From Mytilus edulis (lineage: Eukaryota; Mollusca; Bivalvia; Mytilida; Mytilidae), in NCBI RefSeq assembly GCF_963676685.1, contig NC_092346.1, forward strand, positions 30,393,133 to 30,457,132: DNA of 64,000 nucleotides, read 5' to 3'. Under the pieces are notes generated by a model. That model was not told the origin of the DNA and did not search any database. It saw only the letters and a list, made by a program, of their open reading frames with translations. Below, piece by piece: positions 1 to 12,200 of this stretch; the first letter of the stretch is position 1, and every line of letters begins with the position of its first letter. The translations under genes and the position numbers were made by a program.

Positions 1-153
1 GTAGTCGGCACCCTCTCTAACAGGCTAATTTTGGAGAATAAAACCGGGACTATACAAGCCTTTTAACGGTAGCCACACAGAAATTTAATGCATTGATCAG
101 TTGTAAATACAAGCATTTGATACTAATATTGACACATAATTTCAATATTTTAG

Positions 154-240
154 TTCTAGGTAATGAGACAGATGTACAAGATACAGACCAGTTGATGGAA
201 CTTGCTACAGTGTGTTCATTAACTCCAATGTTTAATCATG
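154..240 (+). CDS. BAZ1A: ACF1 exon a (segment after the DDT domain)
   Basis: The exon reads LGNETDVQDTDQLMELATVC then SLTPMFNHG and joins the next exon in phase 1 through a shared glycine codon. The acceptor is either TAG at 151-153 or TAG at 157-159; both keep the frame. The donor is at 241 (ATG|GTATAA). The join to LLLKKLPLDSF in the next exon matches the order known for BAZ1A proteins. Confidence 0.75.
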
Positions 241-3200
241 GTATAACCGCTTGGCTTAATAGAGAATCTTACATTTTTGTCATCTTTTAAAATGTCAATT
301 TGGATGACTCATTACTTATAGCCTGGCCTTGCGGTCTTAAAAAAAAAAATTGAGCATTATTCTTATTTTCATGAATCAACAATTCAGAGTTCGCAATATC
401 TTTGCAACAGTGTTTCTTTTCATTTATTAAGTCTTAATTGAAAAAAATATAATTCAGAAATTTAAAATTTTGATTTTGCATTTCTAATGATATTTTTGAG
501 CAGATGAAATAATTTCAAGAAAGTTGTGAAAGTACATTGTATTTTTGAAACCAATAATTGCCAGAACTGTGTTAACATTGTTAATAATTTGAATGTGTTT
601 TTTTAGGATTACTTTTAAAGAAACTCCCACTTGACTCATTCACTTTATCTGAGATTGTTCGTCTACATTTGCTATCATCAGGAGCTAAAGTCAGTGACAA
701 GAATGTCAAATACCGTTTTCAGGAACGTGGTGGTTACACTTCCTTAGATGATCCAGGATTAGAGTTTCGTAGACGAGAAACTGCGTTGTTGAAAAATCTG
801 TCATCACAATCAATTTTTGATCTTCCACCAGGTTAGTTTGGAATACATGCTGGAATAGTCTTTAATTGGATATGAAATGTTTTGCACTGATACAATGCAA
901 ACTGTAGTATTAAAGAGAAATAATGGTGGTTGGCCAATAGTTATACTTGCTATGATTTTTTTGAAATTTTTATTTGTAAAACATGAAATGTGTAGCTGAA
1001 ATATAGTAAATTGGGTAAACAAGCTCATTTTATGATAGCAGAAGAATCATTACAACAGAGACACAAATACAAACAAACTAATTGAGGTTGCGTATCTGGT
1101 GCAAGAAAATTGGTACCGTTAATTTTATTACTACCACTGGGTCGATGCCTCTGCTGGTGGACTATTAGTCCCCGAGGGTATCACCACCCCAGTAGCCAGT
1201 ACCAAAATGAAAATACGGATTTTTTGTGTTATTTAATTTTACTGTTACAAAATGATAGAAATTATTATAAATTAAGGAATGTATCTCCCTCATGCAAAGC
1301 TCTGATTCCTTTCACGGATTTGGCCATACTTTTTGGACCTTTTGAATTATCATCTTTTATATAAGCTTTGGATTTCAATTTAACTACGTCATCCCGTTTC
1401 CGGGACCAGATGAGATGTTCGTGCGCATGTGTAGCTTCAGTTCGTAGCTTTATTTCATAGAAGGCAGACGTGGTCTGTAATTGTAGCTTCTATAATGAAA
1501 TATTTTATCACAATAACTACGAGGTAGTTATTTTTTTGTTGTTTAATATGTAAATAAACTCGAGGGGTTTATTGTTTATATTAATTTTTTTATATTTTTC
1601 TCTGTTGTAAATTTACGATAAATAGACCGTTTTACGGCAGTTGATATTTTTTGGTGTAAACAATGGCGGATGCCATGCTCTCGAAAACTGATTCAAAATC
1701 CTTGAAGAAAGGTTCAAGTGCTTCAAATGAGGCAAAAGGTAAAAATCCTAAAAGAAAATCATCCGGTGATGATTCTCGTTCAAAGAATGACGATACAAAT
1801 AGTTGTAGTAGTGGTGCAAAAATTGTCAGCTCCGGCGAGGCCGGAACTGTTGCTTCAAGACTTAAAGGTCTGAGTCAAAATACTGGCGAAGCTAGTAAAG
1901 AGCCCACTTTAGCTGAGGTTTTTTCAGTTCTGAAGAACATGCAACAGGAACAGAGTTCCCAAAAAACTGATTTTGCGTCTCTCAAGTCGATGGTCGACGA
2001 ATTGTATTACGTTGAGCCTGAGGGTTACGATGAAAGCCAGGGTGCAGACCCTGAGGTTTATGATGAAAATAATAATGACAATAATGATCATGTTGGTGAT
2101 ACTGAGGTTGCAGAACCTCCAGCTAAAAAACAAAAAACTGTTGACAAAGAGGGTGACAATGTTTTTAAAGCTGCTGCTCAAGCTTATAGGTCAAAAGATA
2201 ATGTTGATACAAGTGTAGATGACACTTTAGCTGACACGGTTAATGAATTTTTCCGTGAGGGAATATCTGATGAAAAATACAATGAACTGATGAAATCAGT
2301 AGCTAGACCAGAGAATTGTGTTTCTCTTACAAGGACTAGAGTAAATCAGCTCATTTGGGATTTACTCTCTCCTCAAACTAGATCTTTTGATTCGGTCATA
2401 CAACAACATCAAGAGACTGTTGTTAAAGCATCATGTAACATTACAAAATTATTAAATATGTTGTGCAAACTAAAATCTGAATTGGGTGACGACTGTCAAC
2501 AAGAAATGCAGTCTTGCATAGATTTGGGGATTGATTCCATAGCTTTACTGTCACAATATAACAAGATGACTAATATAAAAAGAAAGGAATATCAAAGATT
2601 TGATTTAAGTCCTGAATATCATCATTTAAGTTCACCCTCAATTCCTTTCACTGACATGCTTTATGGTGACAATGTCCATCAAAAGTCGAAAGAAATTCAA
2701 GACATGAACAGACTTGGTCGAAATTTAAATAATAATAATAATGCAAGAGGTAGAGGAAATGGTTTTTCTCGAGGAGGTAGTTTTGGTAGAGGACGAGGTT
2801 TTGGTAGAGGCCGTGCAGGGTCTCGTCGTGGTGGATACAGAGGTGGTCGAGGCCGTGGTTACGGCGGTAGAGGCCAGTATTCAAATGATCAAGGTGGTTC
2901 AAAAAACTTGAGAGGTGTTCCAAGTTTCCTGAGGAAGTAAATTATGCTAAACAGGTAAGTTTAGCGGGTGTCTCTGATATTAAACCTTTTACAGCAGGTA
3001 GATTGAAAAATTATGTTGAAAACTGGCAAAAAATTACTTCTGATAAATTTATTTTGGATACAGTTGAACACTGTCACCTTGAATTTATTGATAATTCAAT
3101 ACCCACTCAAAGTCTCACACCATATCAAAGAATTTTTGATAAAGGCCAGGAAAAGATTATAAATGACGAAATAGAAAATTTGAAAAAATTAGGTGTAATA

Positions 3201-6200
3201 GTGGAAGTTAAATTTGATACAGATCAATATATATCTCCAATTTTTACAGTTCCAAAGAAAAATACAAATGAGCATAGAGTGATTCTTAATTTAAAAGAAT
3301 TGAATAAATTTATTATTCCCCATCATTTCAAGATGGACACTTTTGAAATGGCTTTAAAATTGGTGAAACCAAATTGTTTTTTCAGTTCAATTGATTTGCG
3401 TCATGCATATTATTCTGTTCCTATAGCAGAGGAACATCAGAAACTATTACGTTTTATATGGAAAAACACTATTTTTCAATATACCTGTTTACCAAATGGT
3501 TTGCTATCAGCACCTAGAATCTTTACAAAGTTAATGAAGCCTGTTTTTGCAACTTTACGGCAATTTGGTTATATGAATGTAGCTTATATTGATGACTCTC
3601 TTTTGCTTGGAGATACTGAAGATGAGTGCATAGAAAATGTACAAAATACTAATGATTTAATGGAGTGGCTTGGTTTTATAATTCATGAAAGAAAATCTGT
3701 GTTCAAGCCTGCTAAACAAATTGTCTTTTTAGGCAATATTATTGATTCTGTATCTATGACAGTTGTGTTGCCAAAAGAAAAAGTAGAAAAAATTGTATTA
3801 GAATGTCAGAATCTGATCAAGAAAAACGTAGCTAGTATACGGTTAGTTGCCCATGTTATAGGCTTGCTAATATCCACTCTTTCAGCTGTGGATTTTGGTC
3901 ATTTATATTACAGAAATTTAGAAATTGAAAAGATTCAGGCTTTAAAATTTTCATTTGGGAATTTTGATCAAAATATGACTATAACATTTGCCATGAAAGC
4001 AGATTTAAAATGGTGGGTTGAAAACTTACATTGTCAGAAAAGAGTCATTAATAGGAAAAATCCAGATTTTTCTATGACAACTGACGCCTCATTAAAAGGT
4101 TGGGGTGCTTTATTTAAAGACCAAAAAATTCAAGGAAGATGGAATGATGTTGAGCAAACTTATCACATAAATGTTCTGGAATTGTTAGCCATTTCTTATA
4201 CTCTGAAGGCTTTTTGTAAAAATTATTCAGATATACATGTGAAGATTTTTTGTGACAATTCTAGTGCAATTGCTTATGTTAACAATATGGGTGGTATAAA
4301 ATCCAAGCAAATGAATGAAATAACCAAACTTTTGTGGGTTTGGTGTATTGAAAGAAATATATGGATTTCAGTAGAACATATTCCTGGTAAATATAACGCT
4401 GCAGATGTTGAATCAAGAAAAATTGACGATCATTTAGAGTGGATGCTTGATAAGCAAGTTTTCCATAAATTAGTGGAGATTTGGGGTACTCCAGACCATG
4501 ATTTATTTGCCTCTAGATTAAATTGTCAAGTTAAGAGTTTCTCGTCGTGGAAACCTGACCCTGAGGCAGTATTTGTAAATGCTTTTAGTATTTTATGGTC
4601 TGATGAGGTATTTTATTATCTTTTTCCCCCTTTTTCTCTAATTAGTAGATGTTTACAGAAAGTTCAGAAAGACAGTGCAGAGGTTCTGATGATTGTACCA
4701 TTATGGCCGACTCAGGCATGGTATCCAGTTTTACTAGAAATGTTGATAGACTTTCCAAAAATGTTGCCTCGAAAGAAAAGACTTCTGTCCATTCCAGGAA
4801 CGGAAAAGATTCATCCTCTTCACAATCAGTTAAAGTTTCTTGCTTGTCGGTTATCAGGAAAAATTTGGAAAACCAAGGCATTTCAGACAAGGCTTCCAAA
4901 ATCATTTTGGCGTCTTGGCGAGACAGTACGAAAAAGCAATACTCAACTTATGTCAAGCAATGGTTCCGTTTCTGTAGTAAAAGGAAAATTGATCCACTTC
5001 AACCAGCTTTAAATGAAGTCTTAGATTTTTTAACAGTGCTTTTTGATAAAGGATTAAGTTATAGTACGATAAATTGTGCAAGATCTGCATTGTCAGCCTT
5101 AGGAATAATGTTTAATGGAGTGACAGTTGGCTCTAACGCTACAATCATCAGATTTTTAAAAGGTGTTTATAATTTGCGACCTTCAGAACCTAGATATAGT
5201 GAAACTTGGGACGTATCTAAAGTTTTTAATTTTTTACGGAAGTTATCTCCCGTAAAGTATATTTCGTTGAAAGATTTAACATTGAAGTTAGTAATGTTAA
5301 TTGTTTTATCCACGGCTTGTAGGACACAGTCGTTGTTTTTGCTATGTTTAGACAATTTAGTTAAAGGAAAGGATAGTTATACTTTGTTTTATTCAGGTTT
5401 ATTAAAACAGAATAGACCTGGGTTTAATGTACATTTTGTTGAACTTTTTGCTTATCCTCCAGATAGGAGATTGTGTGTTTTTACTGTTTTAAAAGAATAT
5501 TTGATGAGAACAGCTCAAGCTCGTGGTAATAGTCAGAAACTTTTTATAAGTTATGTGAAACCGTTTAAAGCCGTTTCAAGAGAAACAATTAGCAGATGGA
5601 TCAAAACTGTGATGTCTAAATCAGGAATTAATTTAAAATCTTATTCTTCGCATAGCGCTAGATCAGCAGTTGTTTCTAAGGCTTTCCATAATCTGATTCC
5701 TGTGGAATGTATTTTACGAAGAGCTGGTTGGACCAGTGAAAAGACTTTTGCTAAATTCTACAAGAAGCCGATCGAGTCAGATGAACAACGTTTTCAGAGA
5801 GCTGTTCTGAGTACATAGAACTTTATTTGTAAATGAACTTTGTATATAGGAGGGATATATTTGTTGTTTTTTTTTTGGAGGTTTTTAATATAATTTTTTG
5901 ACTTATCTCAGGGCTTGTGCTCTTTGAAGTCTCATCTGGTCCCGGAAACGGGATGACGTAGTTAAATTCCAAAACTAAACGAGACTTACCTTGGTAAAAG
6001 TTGAAGTTCAGTTGGAATTTAACGTAGTCATCTTTAGTTGTAGGGATCAGATGCCCTCCCGATATCCCTCCCTCTTTTTTGTGATGTTGTACTTAGTACT
6101 TTTGTATGCACAAACCCTTCGACTTTGAAGACTGAAGCTACACATGCGCACGAACATCTCATCTGATCCCTACAACTAAAGATGACTACGTTAAATTCCA

Positions 6201-9200
6201 ACTGAACTTCAACTTTTACCAAGGTAAGTCTCGTTTAGTTTTGGAAATATTTTGGCCACGAGCATCACTGAAGAGACATGTATTGTCGAAATGCGCATCT
6301 GGTGCAAGAAAATTGGTACCGTTAATTTTATAACTTCTAATATTTAAAATAACATTTTCATAGTAAGTGAAATTTATTTTAACACATTGAATTTATCCTT
6401 CTTTTTTAAACTTTTTCAGCTGATCGTCTTAAGATAATCACTGTTTTGATACAACAATTTATGACCTATGCAGCCTCTAGGGATACGATAGAAGATGGTA
6501 GTGAAAGGTTAAGACTGTTGAGATATGATCTTAAACAGATGCAATGGGCAGAACAAAGAAGGGAACGAGAAGAAGCAGGGGCAAAGTAAATATTGTAAAA
6601 ATGAAATTCTGTTTGAACAACAAGTTTAAGAAATAATGTTTCTTGTGAAGGCCTGAGTTTAAAAGTAAATGCTACAAAATGTTATATCCAAAAAGAAGTT
6701 TTGTATTGTTATGTAAATACAAAACTATGAATTAAAAACTCTTGAACTGTGAAATATTGGTTTAAAAAATATATTTTGGCATAGCTGAAATATATAATTG
6801 CCTCTTAGATAAAGAGTGTTACCCCATATTTGAAGCACTCTCCTTAGACAAATATGTTTTAATGAAACAACTGAAAGTAACGTTTTGAACAGTTAAAATT
6901 TTAGATAGGACACAAGCTTTTTGTTTTACTTCAATAAGTTTATGTATGTGGAAACTCGTAACAAGGTAAATAGTATTATATTGTTGGTCTAACATTTCCT
7001 TCTTTGCTATTAGTTACATGATTTGTTTGATTCTATTTAAATGATAGGTACAAGAAAAAAATGGAAGAAAGGGCTAAAGAAAGGGACAAGAGAGAAGAGT
7101 GGAGACAGAACTGTTTAAAAGAGCAAGAGAAAAGAAATATAAGGAAGGAGGCGGGGTAAGTATTTCTAACATGAGAGCTTAAATTGTTTAGCTAAAGTTT
7201 CATTATTATTATTATTTACAGTGCTTATATAGCGCTTATCTAAATAAACATCTACTCTATGCTTTACAATGCATAAAAAAAATGATACAAGTACATATAA
7301 ACAAATTTAAAAATAGAGTGTTGAAGGCTGTACATTGACCTATAATGGTTTACTTTTTTAAAATTGTTATTTGGAACGAGAGTTGTCTCATTGGCACTCA
7401 CACCACATCTTCCTATATCTATTTAAAATAGAATCAAAATAGAAACCGTAAAAAAATACAACTCAATATATGAAAATTAAAAATTATTCATCAAAATTAT
7501 TTTAAAAATATAAACAAATTTTGAAAAAATATTATATGAGGATAATGTCCTAACCACTCACAATGTGAGATTTTAAAATTCTATGCCATTCTGAAAGATT
7601 TCCTAAGGATAATTTATATATCGTTCTGAACATTCATGAAATATTTAATACTGAAAGTTAAGCAACCAATAATCAATCGGAACAATATAACCATAGCAAT
7701 AAGCAGTATAGGGCTTTTCCAGAATTAATTGTCAGGGGGAAGAAGGCACCTTTATTTGATGAGTGGTGGTTATTTAAGAAAGATTGCTTGAACATTTAAT
7801 TGAAATATCGAATTTAAAATGTATGCATGGTGGGGTCAAATAAAAATGGCCTTCCTCCCCCCTAACATTTATTATAGTAAAGCTTTGTTTAAAGAAGTCT
7901 GGGTCAGATGTTATAATAGGTAACATAATAAAACGAAATGACAATGATCAACATACATTTACAAAGGATTACTAGCAGTTACTGACATGACAGATCTATA
8001 CCTCAATTAAAATAAATTTGAACATTTACTGAATTGCCGTGGATACAGAGAATCAGCTTTGAGAACAGCATTATTAACCAACAGCTCTATTATTGAATGT
8101 CATCATGGACATGCATGAATTATTTGCCCCTGGACGTTAAGTAACATGAAGACAGTATTCATAAGTGTCCAATAGACGCTATATTTACATGTAAAGATTA
8201 TGTATTTTTTGTAAAATTGCCTTGTCTGGTGTTTTTTTTGAAAGAAATTCTTTTATATCATTTTGACTTAAAATAAATTTTTAATTTCAGTGAGGATGTT
8301 TCAAAATTGCCTCCTATTGATTGGCAATACAAGAGTGATGAAGTGGAAGCAACACCCGAAGAAAAAGAAGAAATAAGGCATCAAGAAGAAGAGGAAGAAG
8401 CCAATAAAAAGGCAGAGTTTGCCTTGAAAGAAAAGAAAGTGCTTGATGATCTGTCTAAGTTACAGCAAAATTGTTCTATTGTACCTGTAGGAAGAGACAG
8501 GATGTATAGGCGGTATTGGGTTTTCAATTCTCTACCAGGACTTTTTGTAGAAGATGATGAAATACATGTAGATACGAAACAGCTACAACCATCAGACATT
8601 AAATTCTTAACGGGTAACACAGAAAAACCGAAAGATGAAAATGGTAGCGATAAAGAAAATGATTCTATAAATACTCCAAACAAAAGTATCAATAATACAA
8701 GTATTAACGGACCAAAACATATTTCAAATGAACAGATTGCTGTGACAAAGAATGGCGATGTTGTTTGTATAAGTGACGAAGAAAACTCCCGAAATGCAAG
8801 CAGTGTAGTGAAAATGGAAGTTGACAAAGATAATGAAGAAAAATCTCATCCCGTCTTACCAGAAAACGAAGTGATACGACAAATAGTCAGTAGGCAGAAA
8901 AATCAATGGGCTTTTATTTCAACTGAGGAGGAATTCGAACATTTATTGAATTCTCTGAATTGTCGGGGATATAGAGAATCTGCTCTTAGAGCATCATTAT
9001 TAGAAAACAGATCTCGTATTGAAGACAGTATTGATAAGTGTCCAGTTGATGCTATATTTAAAGACACTGATGATACTGAATTTGTTAATGAAGACAATAA
9101 TACCTCTAGTAAAAAGCCAAAGTCTTCTGTGAAAAAGACAGCAAAAGGTCTGATAAAGTCCGACTCAGCTCAGGAAGTGTTAGAAATTAATCTGCGGGAA

Positions 9201-12200
9201 CTTTTATTGGATCTGGAGGAGAGAATTTACGTTGGAGCTTTGGGGACTATGAAGGTATTGTTATAGCTTAAACTATTGTGTTAAAAAAATTCTGTTCAAT
9301 ACACCACTTTAAAGTCAGTCCAACATAGAAGGAAATAAAACATGTTCCTGTATTATTTTTTTTTGCATTGCCACAGAAAACTTTTGATGTCAAAGCTGGA
9401 AAAAATTGTATAGTGAATGCTGTGTTCTGTAATGAGTATTTTGCATTGTTGATACACCATTTGTTTGGAAAGCTTATATTATGTAAGGCCATAACATATT
9501 TTTTCTTATTTTTATATGGCTCCAACAACTGCTTTAAAGAAATAAAACCTTTCATCAAATTATTGATCATACAGCCCTCAATAGAAGAGGCACAAGAAAA
9601 AAGAAAAAAAAATTTCTAAACATTTAAATGACTGATGTTTATTTTCCAAAGCAGACGGCACAAATAACAAATGTCACTTTTATGATGTCACAGTCTTATG
9701 ACGTGATCAAATCACAGCTTTGGCTAATAATCAGGTATTTATAAAATGTTGTCAAAAAATTGTATAATACATTTTTTATTTACGTTAAATTCAAAGGATT
9801 AATAAGAACCTGAAATCTTCATTTTTTTTTGCATTGAATTATAAATTTTTCTGAAAAAACAAAAATCATGCAACATATTATGCCATTTGCTGCCTTTAAA
9901 ATTGACAAAATTATAATCAAAAGTGAAATTGTCCTCATTCACTTATTTTTAGTCTACCTAAAATGAAAGGAGTAATAAAATATTTTTGTCTTTTACAGAT
10001 TAAAGATAGACTTGCATGGAGAGATGCTCTTGAAAAGGGAAGTTTTGATCCTCAATCTGATGATCCCTTGTATGCCAAGTTTGAAATTAAGAAAAATGAA
10101 GAAAAGTAAGTTTCAATACAAAGATGTGTGCATATCTGTAACAGTAGACACCCTCCCCCTCCTACATTTTTAACTTAGAAGTCTAATAGTTAAATAGAAT
10201 TTACACAATAGAATAACATGATCTTATCTCAAAAATGAAAGTTCACTGGATAATTCAAGTAGAAAAGAACTTTTCTTATACTGCAAACAAGGGTCATCTC
10301 TTTGAAAAGGTAGAAATGCATGAAAACTGTATTCTGTTTGAAATATGTCTGGATTGTATTTCATTTCAATGTTGTGTCTGATCTTAAGATGTGTAAAAAC
10401 CTAAAACATTATAAAATCATGTGAAAAAAGTCATGTGATGGTCAACTTGGATAATGGTGTCTAAGGAATCTTTCCTCCATGATTAACTTTAGAAAGATTC
10501 ATTGCCTGAATGTCAGCTTTATTTACATTGATTAATTTCTATTTTTTTCAGTGGTGAATGTGATGATGCGTCATCTATAAGCTCAGGAGATGCAACAGAG
10601 TCAATAGTTAAAGATTTATCAAAGGCTTTATTGCAAATACAACATGGCATAGAATCAAAATTCTTAGTAACACCATTAGGTAAGCAAGGCAAAGATTTAT
10701 CAAAGGTTTTACTGCAAATACATCATCGCATAGAATCAAAATACTTAGTAACACCATTAGGTAAGTTTCTGGGGGAAAAAAATCAGGGAAAGACATTTTG
10801 GGCAAGCACAAACCATAATTCAAAAACACAATGGCTAAAATAAAAAGAAGAAGAAAATAGATGAACAACAGTCTACAAAATACTACACAGAAATTAAACA
10901 CAAATCCCTTAAAAAAATAGTCAACCTAAGGTGGTCTGAAATGGTAAACACTTGCGGTTTCATTAGTAGCCTTGGTAAATGTTATAATGGTTTTTGAAGA
11001 CAAATAATAGTTATGCGAACAATACACAACACAGAAAACTATAAAGTTAGACCCTGCACTGTCACTGATAGCTTCCAAAACATGAGAAAAAATATTTGAA
11101 CAGGGTACCAGTTTTTCAGCAGTTAACATTATTGTTAAATACCAGCCATTTGTTTAATCACCATATGAAATATGAGACTGTTAGACTTGTTTGCTTTTGC
11201 CTATTGAATTGAGTGTTATCTATAATTCTTTTTGATGATTTCAAATTCTGTTGTCCCAGAGTTATGGGACTTTTAACTCAAATTTTTCATATTATTAAAC
11301 AACTAAACAACTTGAAACTGCTATGTATTTGGTGCAGAAAATATCCTGGTATATGGCACTTGAAAAAAGACAGTTGATATACATATTTAATTTGTGGATT
11401 CTTTTTCTATTAAATAATAATCAATAAGTATTTGATTTACAATTGATTTTTTATTTGTACAGGTGAAGTAGATGAAAAACAGAAAAAAACAATTGCAGAA
11501 CTGAAAAAAGAAAAACTTGAGAAAGAAGAACAGTTGAAGAAAAAAGAAGAAGAGGACAGTGATGGTATGAAGTTGTTTCCATATTTTATTTGAAATTGAG
11601 TAACAAATTATGTGTGATTGATACCCTAACCTACATGGCTAGGTGGACATGATTTATGGTTGAAGCACTAACATTGCTGATTGAATTCCTGTCACATTAT
11701 GCGTCTGTCTCAAATCAGGACTCAAATCAGGAGCATGTTATTTTGTGGTTGTCATTGGTTCATGTCTGTCATGTTTTGTTATAAATCTATTGGTTTGTCA
11801 TTGAATGTGAATGTATCCTGATTCAATAGTATTGGTCCTGAGAGGTTGTATTGCTAGATCTTCATATTTTTCCGGTGTCCTCTGAAATGTTTCTGAGTAG
11901 GCAGCTTAGGAATAAGCAGTTGAATATTTTTGAATTTGGTAATTTACACCAGTGTAAGAGAAATGCAGTTTCATAATTTTTATCTATCCTCATGGTTTTT
12001 GTGAATTCTCATTTCATGCATGCATGAAAATTTTGGGGAATTAACTGGATTTCTATATTTTGTCTTATTTGTGTCCCTTAAATTTTTTGATATTTTGTAT
12101 TTTGGTACCTTTTGAACATTCACTCGTGTTTATACTGTAATCAGAGATAGAATGTGTCAAAATGATAACTAGTGCATCACACTACTAACACAAAGGTTCC

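Larger units (their letters stand above)
1377..5968 (+). mobile_element. DIRS-type tyrosine-recombinase retrotransposon, nearly intact
   Basis: The element is 4.6 kb between perfect 39-bp inverted terminal repeats (1377-1415 and 5930-5968). It carries three overlapping ORFs: Gag-like, RT/RNase H/methyltransferase-like, and tyrosine recombinase. Inverted termini plus a YR instead of a DDE integrase define the DIRS group, which integrates without target-site duplication; none is obvious here. All three ORFs are open and catalytic residues are present, so the copy looks young. It sits in sense orientation inside the ACF1 intron. Ngaro and PAT elements also carry YR, but have split direct repeats rather than simple inverted ones. 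Confidence 0.9.
832..6419 (+). other. ACF1 intron carrying a retrotransposon
   Basis: This 5.6-kb intron separates the two halves of the WHIM1 region. 832-1090 and 6336-6419 show nothing recognisable. The rest is an interspersed repeat split by a DIRS-type element in the same orientation as the gene, plus an adjoining hairpin. Without these the intron would be under 1 kb. Confidence 0.85.

Noticed and set aside
1924..2923. Minus-strand and +2 frames inside DIRS ORF1
   Set aside because: They are shadows of the Gag-like ORF; composition reflects its repeats and Gly/Arg tail.
8381..8827. 148-codon minus-strand frame opposite ACF1 exon e
   Set aside because: It is the antisense shadow of a Lys/Glu/Asn-rich coding exon (Ser/Phe/Leu-rich translation), with no domain.
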